The notes: generated by a model from the sequence alone, not told the origin. A stretch of DNA of 64,000 nt from Thelephora terrestris (GCA_015956445.1 WIUZ02000017.1:434001-498000), one strand, 5' to 3'. Positions 46,948 to 60,924 are shown, numbered from the stretch's first letter. A program made the numbers and translations.

Positions 46948-49223
46948 ATGGACCAACTCACCAACACCGAACGGCTGCTCCTCGCTCAGGCAGTGTACCA
47001 GGAAGGCGCAAAAGACTGGTCAAAGATTTCTCAGATCATTTCCAATCATCCTCTCATCGGGCGGCCAAAGTCGTACTTCAATTCTTCGGTATGCATCGCC
47101 CCCGGACACCGAAATCTCACCATCATAATACGCTTATACCCAGGTATGCAGTTTGATGTACATGGGTATGATCCATGCTGCGGGACTAGATGAGTGAGCG
47201 TTCATCAACTATAACCTCTCCCGCCGCGCTCTGAACGTGTGGTCAAGTATGGCTAAAGATAACGCGAAACCACGCGGTATGTCATCCAAGCCGGCATAAC
47301 CGTGCAACCCGCATATACTCACGGCTATCTAGCTGAGGTAAATCGGAAGCTGGCTGAAGTGCACTACACTACCCGCGTCACGGAACTGCGCGACCTCATA
47401 TTCCAAGAGGAGACACGATTCAAGTAAATGGGTTCCGTGTCTCGGATCCTCTGACTATTCTTAACATCGCTTCATACTGCCAGGACTGTGCTTACAGAGA
47501 TCGAAGATATTCGCTCAGGGCTATGGGACGAGAGAATCAAAGCCTCCCTTGGGATAGTCTCTCCGGAAGTCTCTCCGGAAGTCCTTCCTGAGCCCACCCA
47601 TGACCCACCGGCTGCGCAGGAAGTTGCGGAGGTTGAGGAAATTGAGGAACTGACTAACGACAACGAGCACGTATCTATGGTTGATGCAGTGCCTCCAGAA
47701 CAACAGCACGGCCCAATCGCCATTGACGATTCAGACGCTACGACGGATGAGCCGCCCCTTGCACAGCACGCCACCCAAGCGCTGGAAGAGGAAGAAGTTG
47801 ACCTTCATCTGACACCGAATTCTGTCCCTCCGTCACCAAAAACCATCGAACTAGTCGATATCGCACAAGAACAAGTTATCGCTCAGGAGCAAGTTACCGC
47901 ACAGGAGCAGGAGCACGCTGTTGCGCAAGAACAGGTTGTCACACAAGAACAGGACATTGCACAAGAGCAGGTTGTCACACATGAACCGGTTATTGCACAA
48001 GAGCAGGTTATTGCACAGGAGCAGGTTATTGCGCAAGAGCAGGCTGTTGCACAGGAACAGGTTGTTGCACAAGAACAGGCTGTCGCGCAGGAGCAGGCTG
48101 TTGCACAAGAGCAGATTACCGCACAAGAGAAAGATACCACCCAAGAGCCAGTCGTCACCCAAGAGCCAGTCGCCATCCAAGCGCTTGTCGCCACCCAAGA
48201 GCTAGTCACCGCCCAAGAGCTAGTCACCACCCAAGAGCTAGCTACCGCCCAAGAACTAGTTACCGTGCTAGAGCAAGTGGAGATCACGAGCGAAGTGCCC
48301 GTTCAGGAGGAAGCCGAGCCACATTCACCGTTCACCGAACAGGATCCAGGAGAACAGGATGCCGAAGGTCCGTCCAGGGTTTCATCCACCCTCTTTTGTT
48401 CACTGACCCTTACCGGGCATAGATGGGGCAGATGAGGCGGAACCGGATCGGACTCCCTCACCCGCTCCGGATCCTCCGGAGACAACAACTGCGGATGACG
48501 AGACGGAACAAGGGGATGTTCAAGAGGTATTCGCTTCCGAAAAGGACGAACCCGACACGGGAGTCCAAACACGTCGAGGTCTGTCCCAAAGCGTGGCCAT
48601 CGTGACTCTCACAAGAATACCAATCCAGTGCTCGCACTTCATAGGTAAACGTAAGGCGGAGGCGGAGGCGGACCCCAGGAGGGAGAAGAAGAAGTCGCGA
48701 GAAATCTCCGAACCCCCCGAGGAAAGCGAACCTGAGCCAGGCAAGGACATTCCCGCTCGTCTGTCCCATCTCTAATTTCTCTGTTTCTCTCAGCGCCAAC
48801 CAAGAAGCGACGTGGAACTACTTCGGAAGCAGCCTCCCGGATATTTCAGAGCGTCATAAACCTTCTCCATGACCAGATATGCCAACTTCGAAATGGGAGC
48901 ATCTTCCACGGTCCGGTAAAGGTTTCCGACGCCCTGGACTATTATGACATCGTCAGACGACCGATTGATCTGAAAGCGATCAAAACGAAAATACGAGATG
49001 GGCAGATAACCAACTCCCTCGAATATCAGAGGGACATATTTTTGATGTTTGCCAACTCGATGATGTACAACCGACCGGATTCTGACCTTTACAAGATGGC
49101 CGAAGAGGTATCATCGAAACTTCCTTCCCATCACTTTTGTTAACGTCGCCCTCCTTCCAGATGATGCTGGAGAGCGAACAGCTTATCAACCAGTTCAGGC
49201 AGACAGAAGGTTGGAACCAGTGA
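46948..49223 (+). CDS. BRD8-like bromodomain protein with AQEQ repeat
   Basis: Likely chromatin factor, related to the BRD8 subunit of NuA4/TIP60. Nine exons (46948-47088, 47144-47193, 47248-47276, 47333-47423, 47484-48367, 48423-48578, 48645-48758, 48794-49107, 49161-49223) give about 613 aa. The N-terminus is SANT-like (NTERLLLAQAVYQEGAKDWS). A helical stretch follows (AEVNRKLAEVHYTTRVTELR, then LTEIEDIRSGLWDERI), as in BRD8. The middle is acidic, with a long (V/I)xAQEQ repeat and a basic patch GKRKAEAEADPRREKKK. The bromodomain (about 497-595) has RIFQSVINLLHDQICQLRNG, IFHGPVKVSDALDYYDIVRR, PIDLKAIKTKIRDGQI, FLMFANSMMYNRPDSDLYKM, with the acetyl-lysine Asn visible. TRA1, another NuA4 subunit, is the convergent neighbour, 121 bp away. 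Confidence 0.85.
47863..48271 (+). repeat. 18-bp period AQEQ/TQEL coding repeat
   Basis: About 22 hexapeptide units are encoded in tandem. The first part is (V/I)(V/I/T)AQEQ; the last third drifts to TQEPV and TQELV. Synonymous changes (gcacaagaacag, gcgcaagagcag, gcgcaggagcag) show that it is not a very recent slippage product. It sits in the acidic middle region of the BRD8-like protein. Confidence 0.85.
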
Positions 49224-49344
49224 CTGTTTTTTCTGGACTTAGTACTATGATTATGCTCTATAAAAGTACAGAAAAATATGGTACATTCAAATCGATGTCT
49301 GACAGGAATTGCATGGTGTTTGATGGAAGCAGATGTACACGATT

Positions 49345-52300
49345 CTAAAACCAAGGAACAAAGATCTCCGTCATCTTCATTAAACTGACGGGACTCGTCG
49401 AGGTGTCCACAAGACTTTTGACTGTGTGAACAATTACCCGCGCGTTGGGTGTGGTGGGATTTTGGGCAGCCTAAATAGCAACCTGTCAGCCCCAAAGGAG
49501 AAAACCCATCCCAATAGACATTTACTTGTTCACGTTCCAGTTTACAGGCAAGAGTCTCCGCTCTCGTCACAACACCCTTGGTGCTGTCAGCAACACTCGT
49601 CCTAAACGACAAGTCAAACATCCCCGGTTTTCCTCTACCGTGAAGCCAGGTCATGACTTCATCCCTACTGAACAAGCAAAGTTGTTGCTCAAGCTCGAAC
49701 TAAAGCGACAAAAATTAGCGGTCGTGAGGCATCGGTAAGTGTCGCATCTACCTCTGGCTCAGTCAAACCTCGACCGATTGCCATCAAACTTGGGACAAGG
49801 ATGCCCTCTTGGAAGACAGAGCCAATGAACCGTTGCAAGTTTGGGGTCAACCTAAATGGCACGACGTCACTCGAGGCGAAGACCGGGGCTTGACTGGACG
49901 TAGACGGCAGCAGCTCGCTCATCGCGATCAGGCCGGTCGTCCGCGACAGGTGGAACCGTGAGGGGAATCGGCTCGTCAAGCAGAGGATATAGGTCATGAA
50001 GCACGTCGCGGCGAGCTGAGTGGTGAACTGCTTCCGCATTCTCCACAGATCCGTCGGACTGTTCATCGTCTTCACCATATACTGTGTCGTGGACATGAGG
50101 CGAGTGAACGAAAAAAGTCAGCATACAAAGACTTACCTTGATAAGAATATCGTCCGGCATGAGTTTGTTGGTTACCTCGGAGAGAACCTCAGTCTTCAGG
50201 GTGAAGTACTCCGATTTGCTCGGCTATCCGAGGTGAATTAAAACTGCAGAGAAGAAAAAGATGAACATACCATTTTCCCGTGAGAAGCCTTGTAGTCTCG
50301 GAGAACGGTTTTGACCTTCTCTCCAATCATGAGGATCGGCTCTTCCCTGGTGATACCAGAATCTTCGCAGTACTGATCATAGATATCTCCGAGGGTGATG
50401 TAAGAAGAGTCATTCTGGATCAACCGCAAGTTCGGGCTACACGAAATTGCTGCAGGAAGGTGGAAACGAAGATTTCTCTTCTTTGTCTCCCTCTTGCGAG
50501 ATAGGGCACTTTTAAACAGTCAACAAGTGAGAAAGAATTGAAGTTCCCAGGTCATTCGCACCCATTGAAAGTCCTAAACAATTGCGTGACCCTTTCCTCT
50601 CGTTTCGTATGTCGTCCTGCGGGCAGCTGGACAGCAAACTTCGTGACGGACCCGTCGTTCCCATGCATGCTGAATCTTCGCCAACAGGAGCCATGCGACC
50701 TGCAGTTCTCGAACTTGTGCCCGAACTTCTGAATCTTGATGAAGTTCTGATTGTTATCCTTATCCTATTACGGTGGGTTAATTCGGTCGCCGGACTACAT
50801 GAACGAGATTTCACACCTCGAGATATTGCCCCGGTACCTCGATATCGTCGAATCTAGTGTATTGGAAGTCGACCAAATAGTGACTGAGAAGATCAAGCGA
50901 TTGTTCGCGGGGCTTGGAGTCTAGAAGACGCTCATAGCGGTGTCTCCAGTTCTGCAGTCGACGAAGGTACTCGTAATGTGTCAAAGGGGTTTTCAAAAAG
51001 TCTTCATCGTACTCTTTCTGCTCGAGGCTATGTTAAGACGGTAATGGGCAACGCGGAGATCACACACCCTTGCGAAAGGCGCGAGGTTCGTGGCCATCTT
51101 CTTGAGAGTCGCCACGGTCACCGGAAGAACCATGCCATCGTCATCCGGAACATTCATCCTCAGAACGTAATTCTAAAGGACAAGTTAACGTACGACCGTG
51201 TCGGAAAATGCTGTATTACCTGAATAGCGTCCTGCATGAGCATGCAGACAAGGCGATAGGTTTCCTCCTCCCCAGTAGCTTTGAAATGGGAGTTGATTTG
51301 GTCAACCAGCGTTTCCATGCAGAGGATCAGGAGTGGGAATGCTGTCTTCAGAATCTGGTTCACTTCCTCGATATGATCCCAGGCACCACGTATAGAAACA
51401 GGTGCAGCCGCAGCTTCCAACTGAGCTGCGGTTTGTGTTGTGGGCTGGGTGGTCGCGCCATTCACTGCGGAAGATTAGCAGGGGCTTGCGTTTGGAGCCG
51501 CCTTCTCACCTTCGCCTGGGACATCCTCCGTGTTGACGTCGGACATTGTGACGTCCTTGATCTCTGTCGCCTGAGCCTGCTGGTTGGCATCGGAGTGCAA
51601 TTGGGAGGCCTGTGCAGCGTGAGCCTGTGCTTGATTTGCAGTCATGGCACGTATTGCAGCCCGTTTCACAAAGCCCATCTCCTCCCTTGTGGTTCGTAAC
51701 GGAAAGAAAAGAGCCTAAAAGGATGATCAACCCTGGATCGAGTGGCATGCGCAAAGCCACCCACCTGGGGGAACAGCTTGGCGAGATTCAACAGGATGTA
51801 CCTCGCCTGCTTCACTTCCCGCTGAGAGATAGAACAACAAAGCTGAGGTATCAAGGTAATCCAATACCAGAACGCAGCATCCCCTTTGTATGTGTCGAAT
51901 GACCTCGAGATCGTGAAATTGGCATCGTCGACGCTCAGAAGCCAGAGCACCCGGGTCAACAGTGGACGACTCTTGCAGTTCTTGTAGAGGCCAGCAGCAT
52001 GCAGGTAACAGGTCACTGCGGTACCAGCGTAGACCATCTCCGTTGGATTCTCCTTGAACATGTTATCGCTGAACTTGCCCCAAGAAGCCCACGCCTTCGC
52101 TTGATTGAGATCCAGCTGGACCGCGTGGTTGAACTCCCCGCCCGCATCGTCCGTTCGTCCAAGTTTTGCGTGGAACATCGCCTTGAGAGTAAAGAACTCT
52201 GCCTTCTGTGCAGCGGAAAAGTACATGAGATTGGTGTTGTTAATGACGTCCAATCCCGCTTGTAGGTCATTGGGTCGCTGGTAGTGACAACGGGCCTGCT

Positions 52301-55300
52301 CTCTGAGTTTCAGAAACGCCTCAGAGATTTCGATGTTCGGCAGCGTATAGATCTTATTGAGGGAATTTGCGCAAACGTCCAGGAGGTCATGCTTGCGAGC
52401 GACATGAGCAAATCGGTTGATGATCCAGGCAGTTTCGTGAAAGCCTCGGTAGCCGAATGTGTTGGTGCTTGTTCCGGCGGTGCCGCCCTGGCCCGATGTC
52501 CCGATGAGAGGGAGGTACGTCTTGTTGATGGCATTGAAGACGTTCTGCCGCCAAGCCACAAGGTCGCTCCAGATACTGATGTCGTCGCAAAGGTTGGGCA
52601 GGCGTTCCCTCCAGAGTTGGAGGACCATTTTGAGGTCAGCAGACTTCTTCTCGAGGTTCTGAGCGGTGGTGGCGGAGAGGGAACCAAATATCTGGACAGC
52701 CTCCTGCAGCTCGACGAATTGTTGGAAGTGTTGAAGGAGCGGAATGTGCGCAGCGGAAAGGTGTGGTGGCAGTGTAACCCATTTCCTAAGGCAAAGCTGC
52801 ATTGCGTCTTCGAGAATCTTGGTGAATTCCACGTTCTTGTCCAGAGCGGCGGGTAGCTTGAGAAGGGCGAGGAATGCTTCATAGACACGACGACGAGGTG
52901 TAGGAACCTCGGGAAGAAGGTGGACCTGTTCCTCCAGTGACTCCATCTCATTCGGCCAGTCCTTGATCCTCCAAGCACTCTCCAGCATCAGCTCGTAGTT
53001 ATTCTCTCCGCGCGCCAAATCGTACAGGATATCCCAGTGCTGCAGTTTTTCGGAAGACAACATCCAGTGGTCCTCCCACAACGTGTACTCGTGATCGACG
53101 AAAGGGATGGCCCCAGAGCGCGCTTTGGTCTGGGCGTGCTCGTACAGAGTGGCGGCTTGTTCCCACATACCGCTCTGTTCCAGTGCTAGAGCCATATTGG
53201 TATCCTGGTAGTAGGAACCGCGGCGCCATAAGCCATAGAATGCGTCATCTTCTGCGAGTTCTGCGTAAAGCTCGGCCAGGGATTCAAAAACCGTGAGAGA
53301 GTCGGGTGAAGAATCGTCTGAAAATTTCATGTAACTCTCGAGGATCTCTATGCATACGTACCAAGCGCCAAACATCTTGGCCAGGTACTTGACCAGGTGG
53401 GGTGGGAGGAGCATGGGAGGAGAGCATCCGTGGATTCCTGCCAATAGGGTCTGGACAACGTTGGGACGTAGGTCCGCCTGCTTGATGTGGTACTCGCGAC
53501 TTAGGATGGTGATCATGTGCTGCGTCATCTCGCCTTGCTCACGTTTCGACAAACAAGACCAGACGGTGGGGAAGAATAGAGCCCAGATCTCGTGAGACGT
53601 CTGCGGGTCTAGGAACAAGATTCGTTGAACAGGGCGGATGAGATTGGAAGTAATGACCTGGGGTGGAAAAGTAGGGACGTTCCCAGCGAACGGCACATGT
53701 GAGTTCTGGACGAGAGATTGCTCGCCATCGAGCGTGCCGAAGAGGAGATGGAGAGCGAGGAACGTCCAATTGTGGTCACTGAGAGGCTCCCAGCTCTGCA
53801 CGCCAAGGATATAGGTGAGCCGATTCGACAACGACCTAGGGACGCTGACATCTAACAAATCGATGAACTTTTCCCGAATGGTTACGTCCTTCGCACGGCA
53901 GCCAACGAGGAAGCATGCCTCTAAACGTGTCGTAAGTTCGCTGCGACGCAAGGTTGGGGACGTGAAGATGTCGTAAATGAGTTCGTAGAATGGCTCCAGG
54001 ACGTCCGGTCGAGATTCGAAAGTCACCATTTTCGTCAACAACATCGCCTTCTCCTTCATCGTGGGGTATGCCTCCTGGCGATCCAAAGTCCATTCTCGCA
54101 CCATGCCTAAGATATATCGGCAGAGGGGGATACTTTTGGAGAAGGAGATCAAGTGGACGAGGGAAACGATGAGCTTGACACGGTTGTCTTGTCCGACGAA
54201 AGAGACAGAAACTTTGTAGATATCCAATATGCTCGTCAGCATCTTCACGTTGCTCTCAGAAGCCCCCGGTGTCGATGAGGTAGAAGTGGAAAGCTGGCCA
54301 TGCTCCTTGGTGATCTTCCCGAACAACTTGTTCAAGTACTCGCTAAACGGAGTGACGCGCTCTGGTATCGCCTGAGTTACCGACTTCAGCATGAGCAGTG
54401 CACCGCGAAGGGAAGTGTTGTTAAGGAGGCTTTCTGTGATGGAAGAGTGGATCCAAGCATAAAATTCTGCCATCTCCGTCTGGTCTTCTTCGCCCTCCTT
54501 CGGAAGCGGGAACAGTTGCATTAGACGATCGAACACTGGATGGAGAGCTTCTAGTAGGCTGGAGTCATCAGATGTTATCCCTTTGCGGATCAACTTCTGG
54601 AGGATGACGGCGTTCGCGGTGTACCAGGCGTCTTCCTTCTCCGCAGAAACGACTTGGAGGACCTTCGCTGCCTGGATGGCAAGGCTTAACTGAGGCTCAA
54701 GGGCAAAATCGAACTAATGACGCATCAGCGTTCTGAACTATGGGGGGGGGGGGGGGGGGGGGGGGGAGGAATACGTACTTGTTCAAGTGCTCGAACAAAG
54801 AAGTGCAATTTGACGGTCACATCGTTCCAGCCAGATAGACCCAAGACCGAACGGAGAAGATTGAGGGCACGGGGAATCACGAGGTTCTTGGAGTGTGCCT
54901 CCAAAGGGGTGGTCGCAAGCTTCACGAGATAGCTGACCATGGTTTCCTTGAAATTGATAGGCATCTCCCAGTGCGAGCCAGCGGGTTCGTCCACAGCCAT
55001 TGCATCGCCTGTTCCAGTCGCTTTTTGCTCCCATTCGAACATAACCTGGACGACCTCCACAGAAAGCAAGCGCGAATCGTGGGTGTTGGATCCTCCCAAT
55101 CCTAGCTTGAAAAGCGAATTCACCATGTGAGGGACGAAGACCGAACGGACGGGGTAGAAGAGATCTCGTTGGCGGACGATGAGTTGGTAGATGATCAAGA
55201 TCTGAGAGATCCCTGCCCCTTCTTCTGCCAACAGTCTGCGGGTGGTTTTCGCCCACTGGGGACAACCGCCGTCGTTGGACTGCATACGGGGGAGCGTCAC

Positions 55301-58300
55301 AGCGAGGACGTCCAACGCTTGGCGCACGAGTGCCCTTCCTTCGTTATGTGGTGGCCGCAATAAGCCGGTCCAAGCCCGGACAACAAACTTTTCTGGAGTG
55401 GGGAACGACTCAAAGAATCGCGCGGCAAGTAAATAGGCTGTGTATTTGACCACAACGTCCTCGCTCGTGATGTAATTCCATGCGCTCTTGATGATGACTT
55501 TTTGAACGTCTATAAGGAACTGGGGGTAATGCTGAACCATGATGGACGTGAGATGAAGCAGTTCGACCTTCAACGCGTCGTCTTGTTCAGGGAAAGAGTC
55601 TTTGATGTTCATCGGCGCCCAGATACGACTGTGAAGCATCCTAACAATTTCTTCGTCGACAAGACCGCCTTTGTTATCCGATGCAGTGGCATGAACGAGG
55701 AGCATGGGGGAGATGATGTACCGGATGAAGTATGTTTTCCGAACCCAGGTGACGGAGGGATCGCTGAACCACGAGAAGAACCGCAAAAGGATGCTTCTCT
55801 TGTAAAAAAGGTCGTTTGATGAGGCGACATGCTGGTAGATGAACCTCGTTAGGCTGAGGGTCTCGATGGGAAGGTTATGCGTAAAAATGGTGGTTATCTC
55901 GAAAGTGAGGTCGATTCGTGGAGCTTGCTTGAGTGCCTTGACAAAGATAGAGATAAGAAGGTTCGCCCGTTGGGATGCATCCAGGATCGCTTCCAGATTG
56001 TGTTCCATGCGGGCGGGGATGTGCGTCCTCCAAAGTCGAACGAGGCCATCGACGAGGAATTGGTTCGACATCAGGAGGGTTTCGTCCTGCGATGTGATAT
56101 CGTCGATCAGAAGCAAGCCGGGGACAATATGCTTGTGGTCCGTCGTCTGGAAACAGGCTGTAACGATAGCAGAGGCTCGCGCGACCACCTCTCGCAATAA
56201 TCGGGGAGCCAACTTTGTCTCTAGAACGCTTCTCAAAGATCGAATGTGTCGGGGGAAGAGGATGTGGTTCATGAAGAAGTCCATGGAGTCAACGGGGTAT
56301 CTGTTGAGATACTTGGCCAATGGTGTAGTGAACGGACTCGGGCCCGAGAATTGCATCTGCGCCTCAATCTGGACGATCGCGTTGACCAAGTTTTCGAGGT
56401 ACATGTTGGCGGTAGAGGGCAGGAGATGGAAGATGTTGGTGATACGGACGAGCTTGTTGATGCCTTCGTTGTCATGAAGAGGCAGTTTGGAAGAGGCTTG
56501 CAACATTTGCGGGTCGGCGACGAATCTGAAATGGTCCAGGAGCTTCGAGCCAATCTCAACTTTGAAGTAGTTCGTGAGGAGTTCAAGCAATCGCGCGAGT
56601 CCTTCGAGCCCCGAAACGGAGAGCCGCTTTGGATCTGCGAGGTTCATCAAGATCGGCCGGAGGCCAGTCTGTAACAAGTCTCGCGGCAGTTTGTTCTGGT
56701 GAGACATAACCATCTTCAGCCCTTCATAGGCGACTTCCTTGATCTCGGGAGAACTCGAGTATAACGATTTGAAGTAGGTGGATGAAACCCTGTATTCAGA
56801 ACTGTAGGTTTCAAAAACTTGCGGAGACAAAAAATCACCCACTTCTGCCTTGTCTGGATCTGCTTGGCGAAAAAGTCCGTCATTGGCATAGACGCGGTCA
56901 ACAACTTGATGCAAGCCACTCTCAACTTCGTGATCTCGATCAGTGACTGTCGCGGGTTTGCCCTCCCGAGGAGTGCTGCGTCCTCTGCGTCCGCCAAGGC
57001 CAAAACTTCGTGGAGTAATCGCAACAGTTCATCGTTGAGTTCCACGAAGTGCGTTTCCAAGCTAACGCAGTACCGAACGGCCTCGATGATACCGATCTGA
57101 ATCGAAAACGGGAGGGCGCGGAGGGGCTTCGTATACAGGGTCGCTAGGATCTTATCGCGTAGTGGCATGAGTAGATCGACGAGGCTCTTGTCGGTGAGTT
57201 CCGACAGAAGCTGAAGACACTTCTGCGATGCGTTTCTGACGAGAAGATTGGGATTCGACAAATCTTGGAAGAAGACACTGGTGAGGTGCATAAGTCTGTT
57301 GAGCTGCGGAGGGTCGGTCGGCTGGCTCGGAGGCATGTTCGAGCTACTGAGACGAAGAACGCGAGTCATTACGTCAATTACTTCGTCGACATCTCGCGTG
57401 AGGTCGTATGGCATATCTTTGAGCACATGCAGGAGCGTGCGGACAACAGTGACGTCGCGGTCGATGACGCACTTCTGTCCTAGTCCGGGCATACAGGCGA
57501 TGATTTTTATTCCAGCACACCCGGCGCTCTTGCGGGACCAGCCAGGTTCCAAACAGAGGGAGCTGAACCTCGCCGTGATATGGTACAGGATTCTCAGCAC
57601 GTCGACCTGGGAGAAGTTCGCGTCTACGGTCATAGAAATAAGGTTGGTGATGATGGTGGTCGCGAGCTCTCGTGATTTTGTCTTCTCCGCGGCATTCTCC
57701 CGGGCCAAGGAAGCGGGGAAAGTTTCCAAATAACACCCAAGCATGGGTCCGGGGTACCTACGGGCGGTCGTATCAGAGGGTCGTTCTGCAATTTCTTGCG
57801 CAAAAATATGGCGCGAAAGGTTCTTGATGTAGGTTTCCGCTTGATTCTGGAGCTCAGGGATGTGCACCGCGTCGAAAACTCCTTCCAGGCACCGTACGAA
57901 AACCTCTTCATGATCGCGACCCTTCACTCCCTATCTTCGAAGTCAATATACCTTGACCGCGATGCAGACGGAAGGAACGTACATCTTGGACAAGGACAGA
58001 TAAACAATTCTCGAGGTAGGCATATGCATATCCCTGATACTGAACCTTAGAATTAGCTGGGACCGTGGTAGGTGGCTTCTTAATGGTCTTCAGGGCTAAC
58101 TTCGACACGGGCGCTAGGTTCAAAGTTGTCGCATTCCCGGAGAACGAGACTCTGATCTTGGCGGGGTCTGAAAACTGTCTGTAGTCCAACAACGGCTCCT
58201 GATCCAACAGTTTCCGGTTCCTTCCTCCCAACTTTCCGAGTATCCGAATCGTCGTGTGCGCGTGATGGTGGTTGGCAGGGACAGGCTTGAGCAGGTCGTG

Positions 58301-60924
58301 AAGCGCCTCCATAAGATCCCTGAGGACCGTATTCAGGGTTGGATCCAGGAAGTCGGGGGTGAGGTTGTCAATACATAGCTCGAGTGTTCGAAGACCCTGA
58401 GATACCAGTTCGTTACCCCCACGCAACGCGAGAACCAAAGGCTGCATCAAGTATGTTAGGTGAGGCAACAAATGGGTGAGTCGTAGTGGCACAGTCAGGC
58501 ACAATTCGACAACTAGATCCCGATGAAATCCGGAAGAGGAATTGAGCTGTCGATTAAGGCATTCGAGCATCTCCGGAAGGAGAGGGAGCACCTCCTTGTA
58601 TATAAGCTCGAATTTTCCACCGCCTCCACCGATCGCTCTGAATAATCCGCGAAGCAGGTGGAAATAGTGCGTTCCATGAGGGGATTTGGCCGCAAGGGGG
58701 AAGCAGTCCATGATTAACCTTCCTAGCCGAGAAGCAAGGACAGACTCGTTGTCTGCAGGGAAGAGAGTTACAGCGCCAAATGCGAGCTTGAACATCCGGA
58801 TGATGGCCACCGCGACGGACTCGTCGAGTTCGCCCAGTTCAGGTAGCCTGGACATTAGGTGATCCAGAACGATTGGGACGAGAGTGGGAGAGATGTTGTC
58901 TCGAGAGAGGAGCTGCTGGATGATGGCAAGGATCCAGACCCGCTTCTTCGCGCAATCAACGTAAACCCCGATCTTCTGCGTCCAGACCTCCTGAACAATG
59001 TGGGGGTTGATCTCCACGAAGCAGAGCGCCAACCACTCCATGGCCTCGTTGACTTCCCGATCTTGACCGTCAAAAAACGATAGGCCATGCAGACCCGCTT
59101 CGAACATTCGGCTGACCAGTCCACCGTCAGGGACAGGAACCTCCAGTTTCCGCATTCCATTAAGGCAGGTCCGGAACCCGTGAACCAAAGTCCGGTAAAG
59201 CATTTTATACTCTGAAAACCACCTTAGCTCCGTCATGTGATCATAGACTCCCTGCACCTACCTGGCAGGATGTTCTCCGATTTCTCGCTTGCGAACAGCG
59301 CGACCGCATATGGCCTGGACTTCTCAATAGCGATCATATCCGATCCGGCTGCCTCGCCATTCTTTGTTTTTTCTGCTCGAGCAAGGATATCTTTATGAAC
59401 GGTAAGCATACTCTCTAGTTTCGCCGCAGAGATCTCGAGCATGGCAAGCAGCACTTTCGCAGCGGTATGTTTCGATGAAGCGCTCTTGGTAACAATCACT
59501 TCGACGGAGTTGTAGGCCATCTTAGCGCTAAGAATATGTGTGCTGATCGTAAGACAAGAGTTGTGCGTGAGGCCAAGGTAAAGGACAGCAAAGCGAGATA
59601 GCTGGTCGGGTTCCAGTTCTGCTCGCAGATAGTGGATGAGGTCCACCACCGAAAAGTATCCTTGCGAACTGCGCAGAACAGAGTGAGCAATTGGTATGTA
59701 GTTTGTGCAAGACGAACCGTAAGTATTCCTGGGACGCTATACTCGTTCCCAAGAGGACGCGCTCGTCGAGGAGAGTATCCAGGTGGTTGATGAGTGCCTT
59801 CCTCTTTGAGTTGACCGCGAATATGTGTCGCATGACGATCATCAAGTCCTAACCAAGAGAACCGGTCAGCTGTTTGTAGATATGAGGTACTTCGAAACTT
59901 GCTCTTCGTGAGAGTATCGCATTCGGAGGGCAATCTTGACAGAGTCTCAGTGATGTGAGCACGAGCGCTTCCCCGAAGGTTTCAAATTGTTCCCCCATGC
60001 CACGGAGGGTGAAGGTAAGGTAGGAAACCAACTACTAGATTTGTGAGGGTCTGTCGACGAGTATTCTGAGTGCTCTACCTTGATCTGTGCATTAATGAAA
60101 TCTGAATAGGCTTGGTTGTTCTTGATCGTTGGCGCAACACCAGCCCAGACGTTTCCCATAGCTTCACAATCCTCCCTTGCCTTCTTTTGCGCGGGAGATT
60201 CCAAGGCGAGAACCTCGAGGGTCAGTGGGATAGTTGGTTGCATCGCGGAAGTAACCATGACACGGTGGGATTGCATGAAGGTCATAACCACCATGCCCAT
60301 CTCCGCGAGGACCTTGAAACTCCGAACCGAGGGAAAGACCACGTTGGGGTCTAAGCGCGGAGAATCCTCAGAGAGTGTCTCCTGAACTAACGATTTCATG
60401 TTGCGAAACATTTCGAGTAGGATGGAGAAAAATTCTGCGACAATCTCTTCGGAGAGAGCTTTGAAGGAGCGCACGATATCGATGATAGTTTTGCAGCACG
60501 TTACGCCATTCTCCTCATTGTCGTGCCGAAGTAGGTAGAGCATTCCTTGGAACAGCGGGAGGGCCTGAGGCCGTATTGCGTCGCCAGATGGGATCCGGTG
60601 AAGAATGTCCACAAGGACACGGCGGAACTCGTACTCTGTGGTTTCTCGTTGGAACGAAGCCTTCCCAGAACGCAAGACCTCGATGATCACTGGAATCATA
60701 TTAGGAATAACTCGGGGGGTTTCAGAGTCTCTGGCAGTATCAATGGTTTCACGTAGCTCGCAAGCTAATGCATATTTTGTCTTTAGGTCTGGATTGAATC
60801 ACGAGATCTGTCAGCATCGTTGTGGCTGAGCGGAGGGACTTCGGTGAGCACCTATCCCAGGGTCCGCAATCCTCCCAACTTTGAGTTCCACCTCGGCGGC
60901 GGTGCTGACTGGCGCAGAGTCCAT
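49345..60924 (-). CDS. TRA1: TRA1/TRRAP, SAGA and NuA4 scaffold subunit
   Basis: PIKK-family pseudokinase that binds transcription activators. Nineteen exons give 3551 codons plus stop: 60924-60852, 60788-60079, 60031-59891, 59848-59718, 59668-59262, 59211-57983, 57930-56843, 56789-54779, 54713-51765, 51714-51510, 51464-51220, 51172-51068, 51020-50817, 50764-50562, 50508-50271, 50223-50137, 50081-49752, 49699-49526, 49470-49345. HEAT repeats fill most of it. The FAT domain follows (YAGTAVTCYLHAAGLYKNCK, YWITLIPQL). The kinase-like end has FQYTRFDDIEVPGQYLE, HGNDGSVTKFAVQLP, NSPTDLWRMRKQFTTQLAAT and RFHLSRTTGLIAMSEL where active PIKKs have catalytic-loop motifs. The FATC end is SLMKMTEIFVPWF. 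The length is slightly below that of yeast Tra1. Confidence 0.95.
54742..54766 (+). repeat. G25 homopolymer inside a TRA1 intron
   Basis: Twenty-five consecutive G on the plus strand, that is C25 on the coding strand, lie in the intron 54714-54778. They are about 12 nt downstream of the donor, so the tract sits between the donor and the branch region. The true length is uncertain, because such runs are prone to assembly and sequencing error. Confidence 0.85.

Noticed and set aside
47851-48287. Minus-strand frames rich in CSCA or LLCN repeats as a cysteine-rich or leucine-rich repeat protein
   Set aside because: They are exact antisense shadows of the AQEQ coding repeat on the plus strand.
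48980-49675. 231-codon minus-strand open frame
   Set aside because: Its first 70 codons are TRA1 exon 18 read through the intron. The rest is antisense to the BRD8-like gene and the TRA1 3' end, and has no family features.
56716-56914. Two overlapping long minus-strand frames as separate genes
   Set aside because: They are consecutive TRA1 exons. The overlap contains the intron 56790-56842, and splicing gives the conserved RQKVSSTYFKSL.
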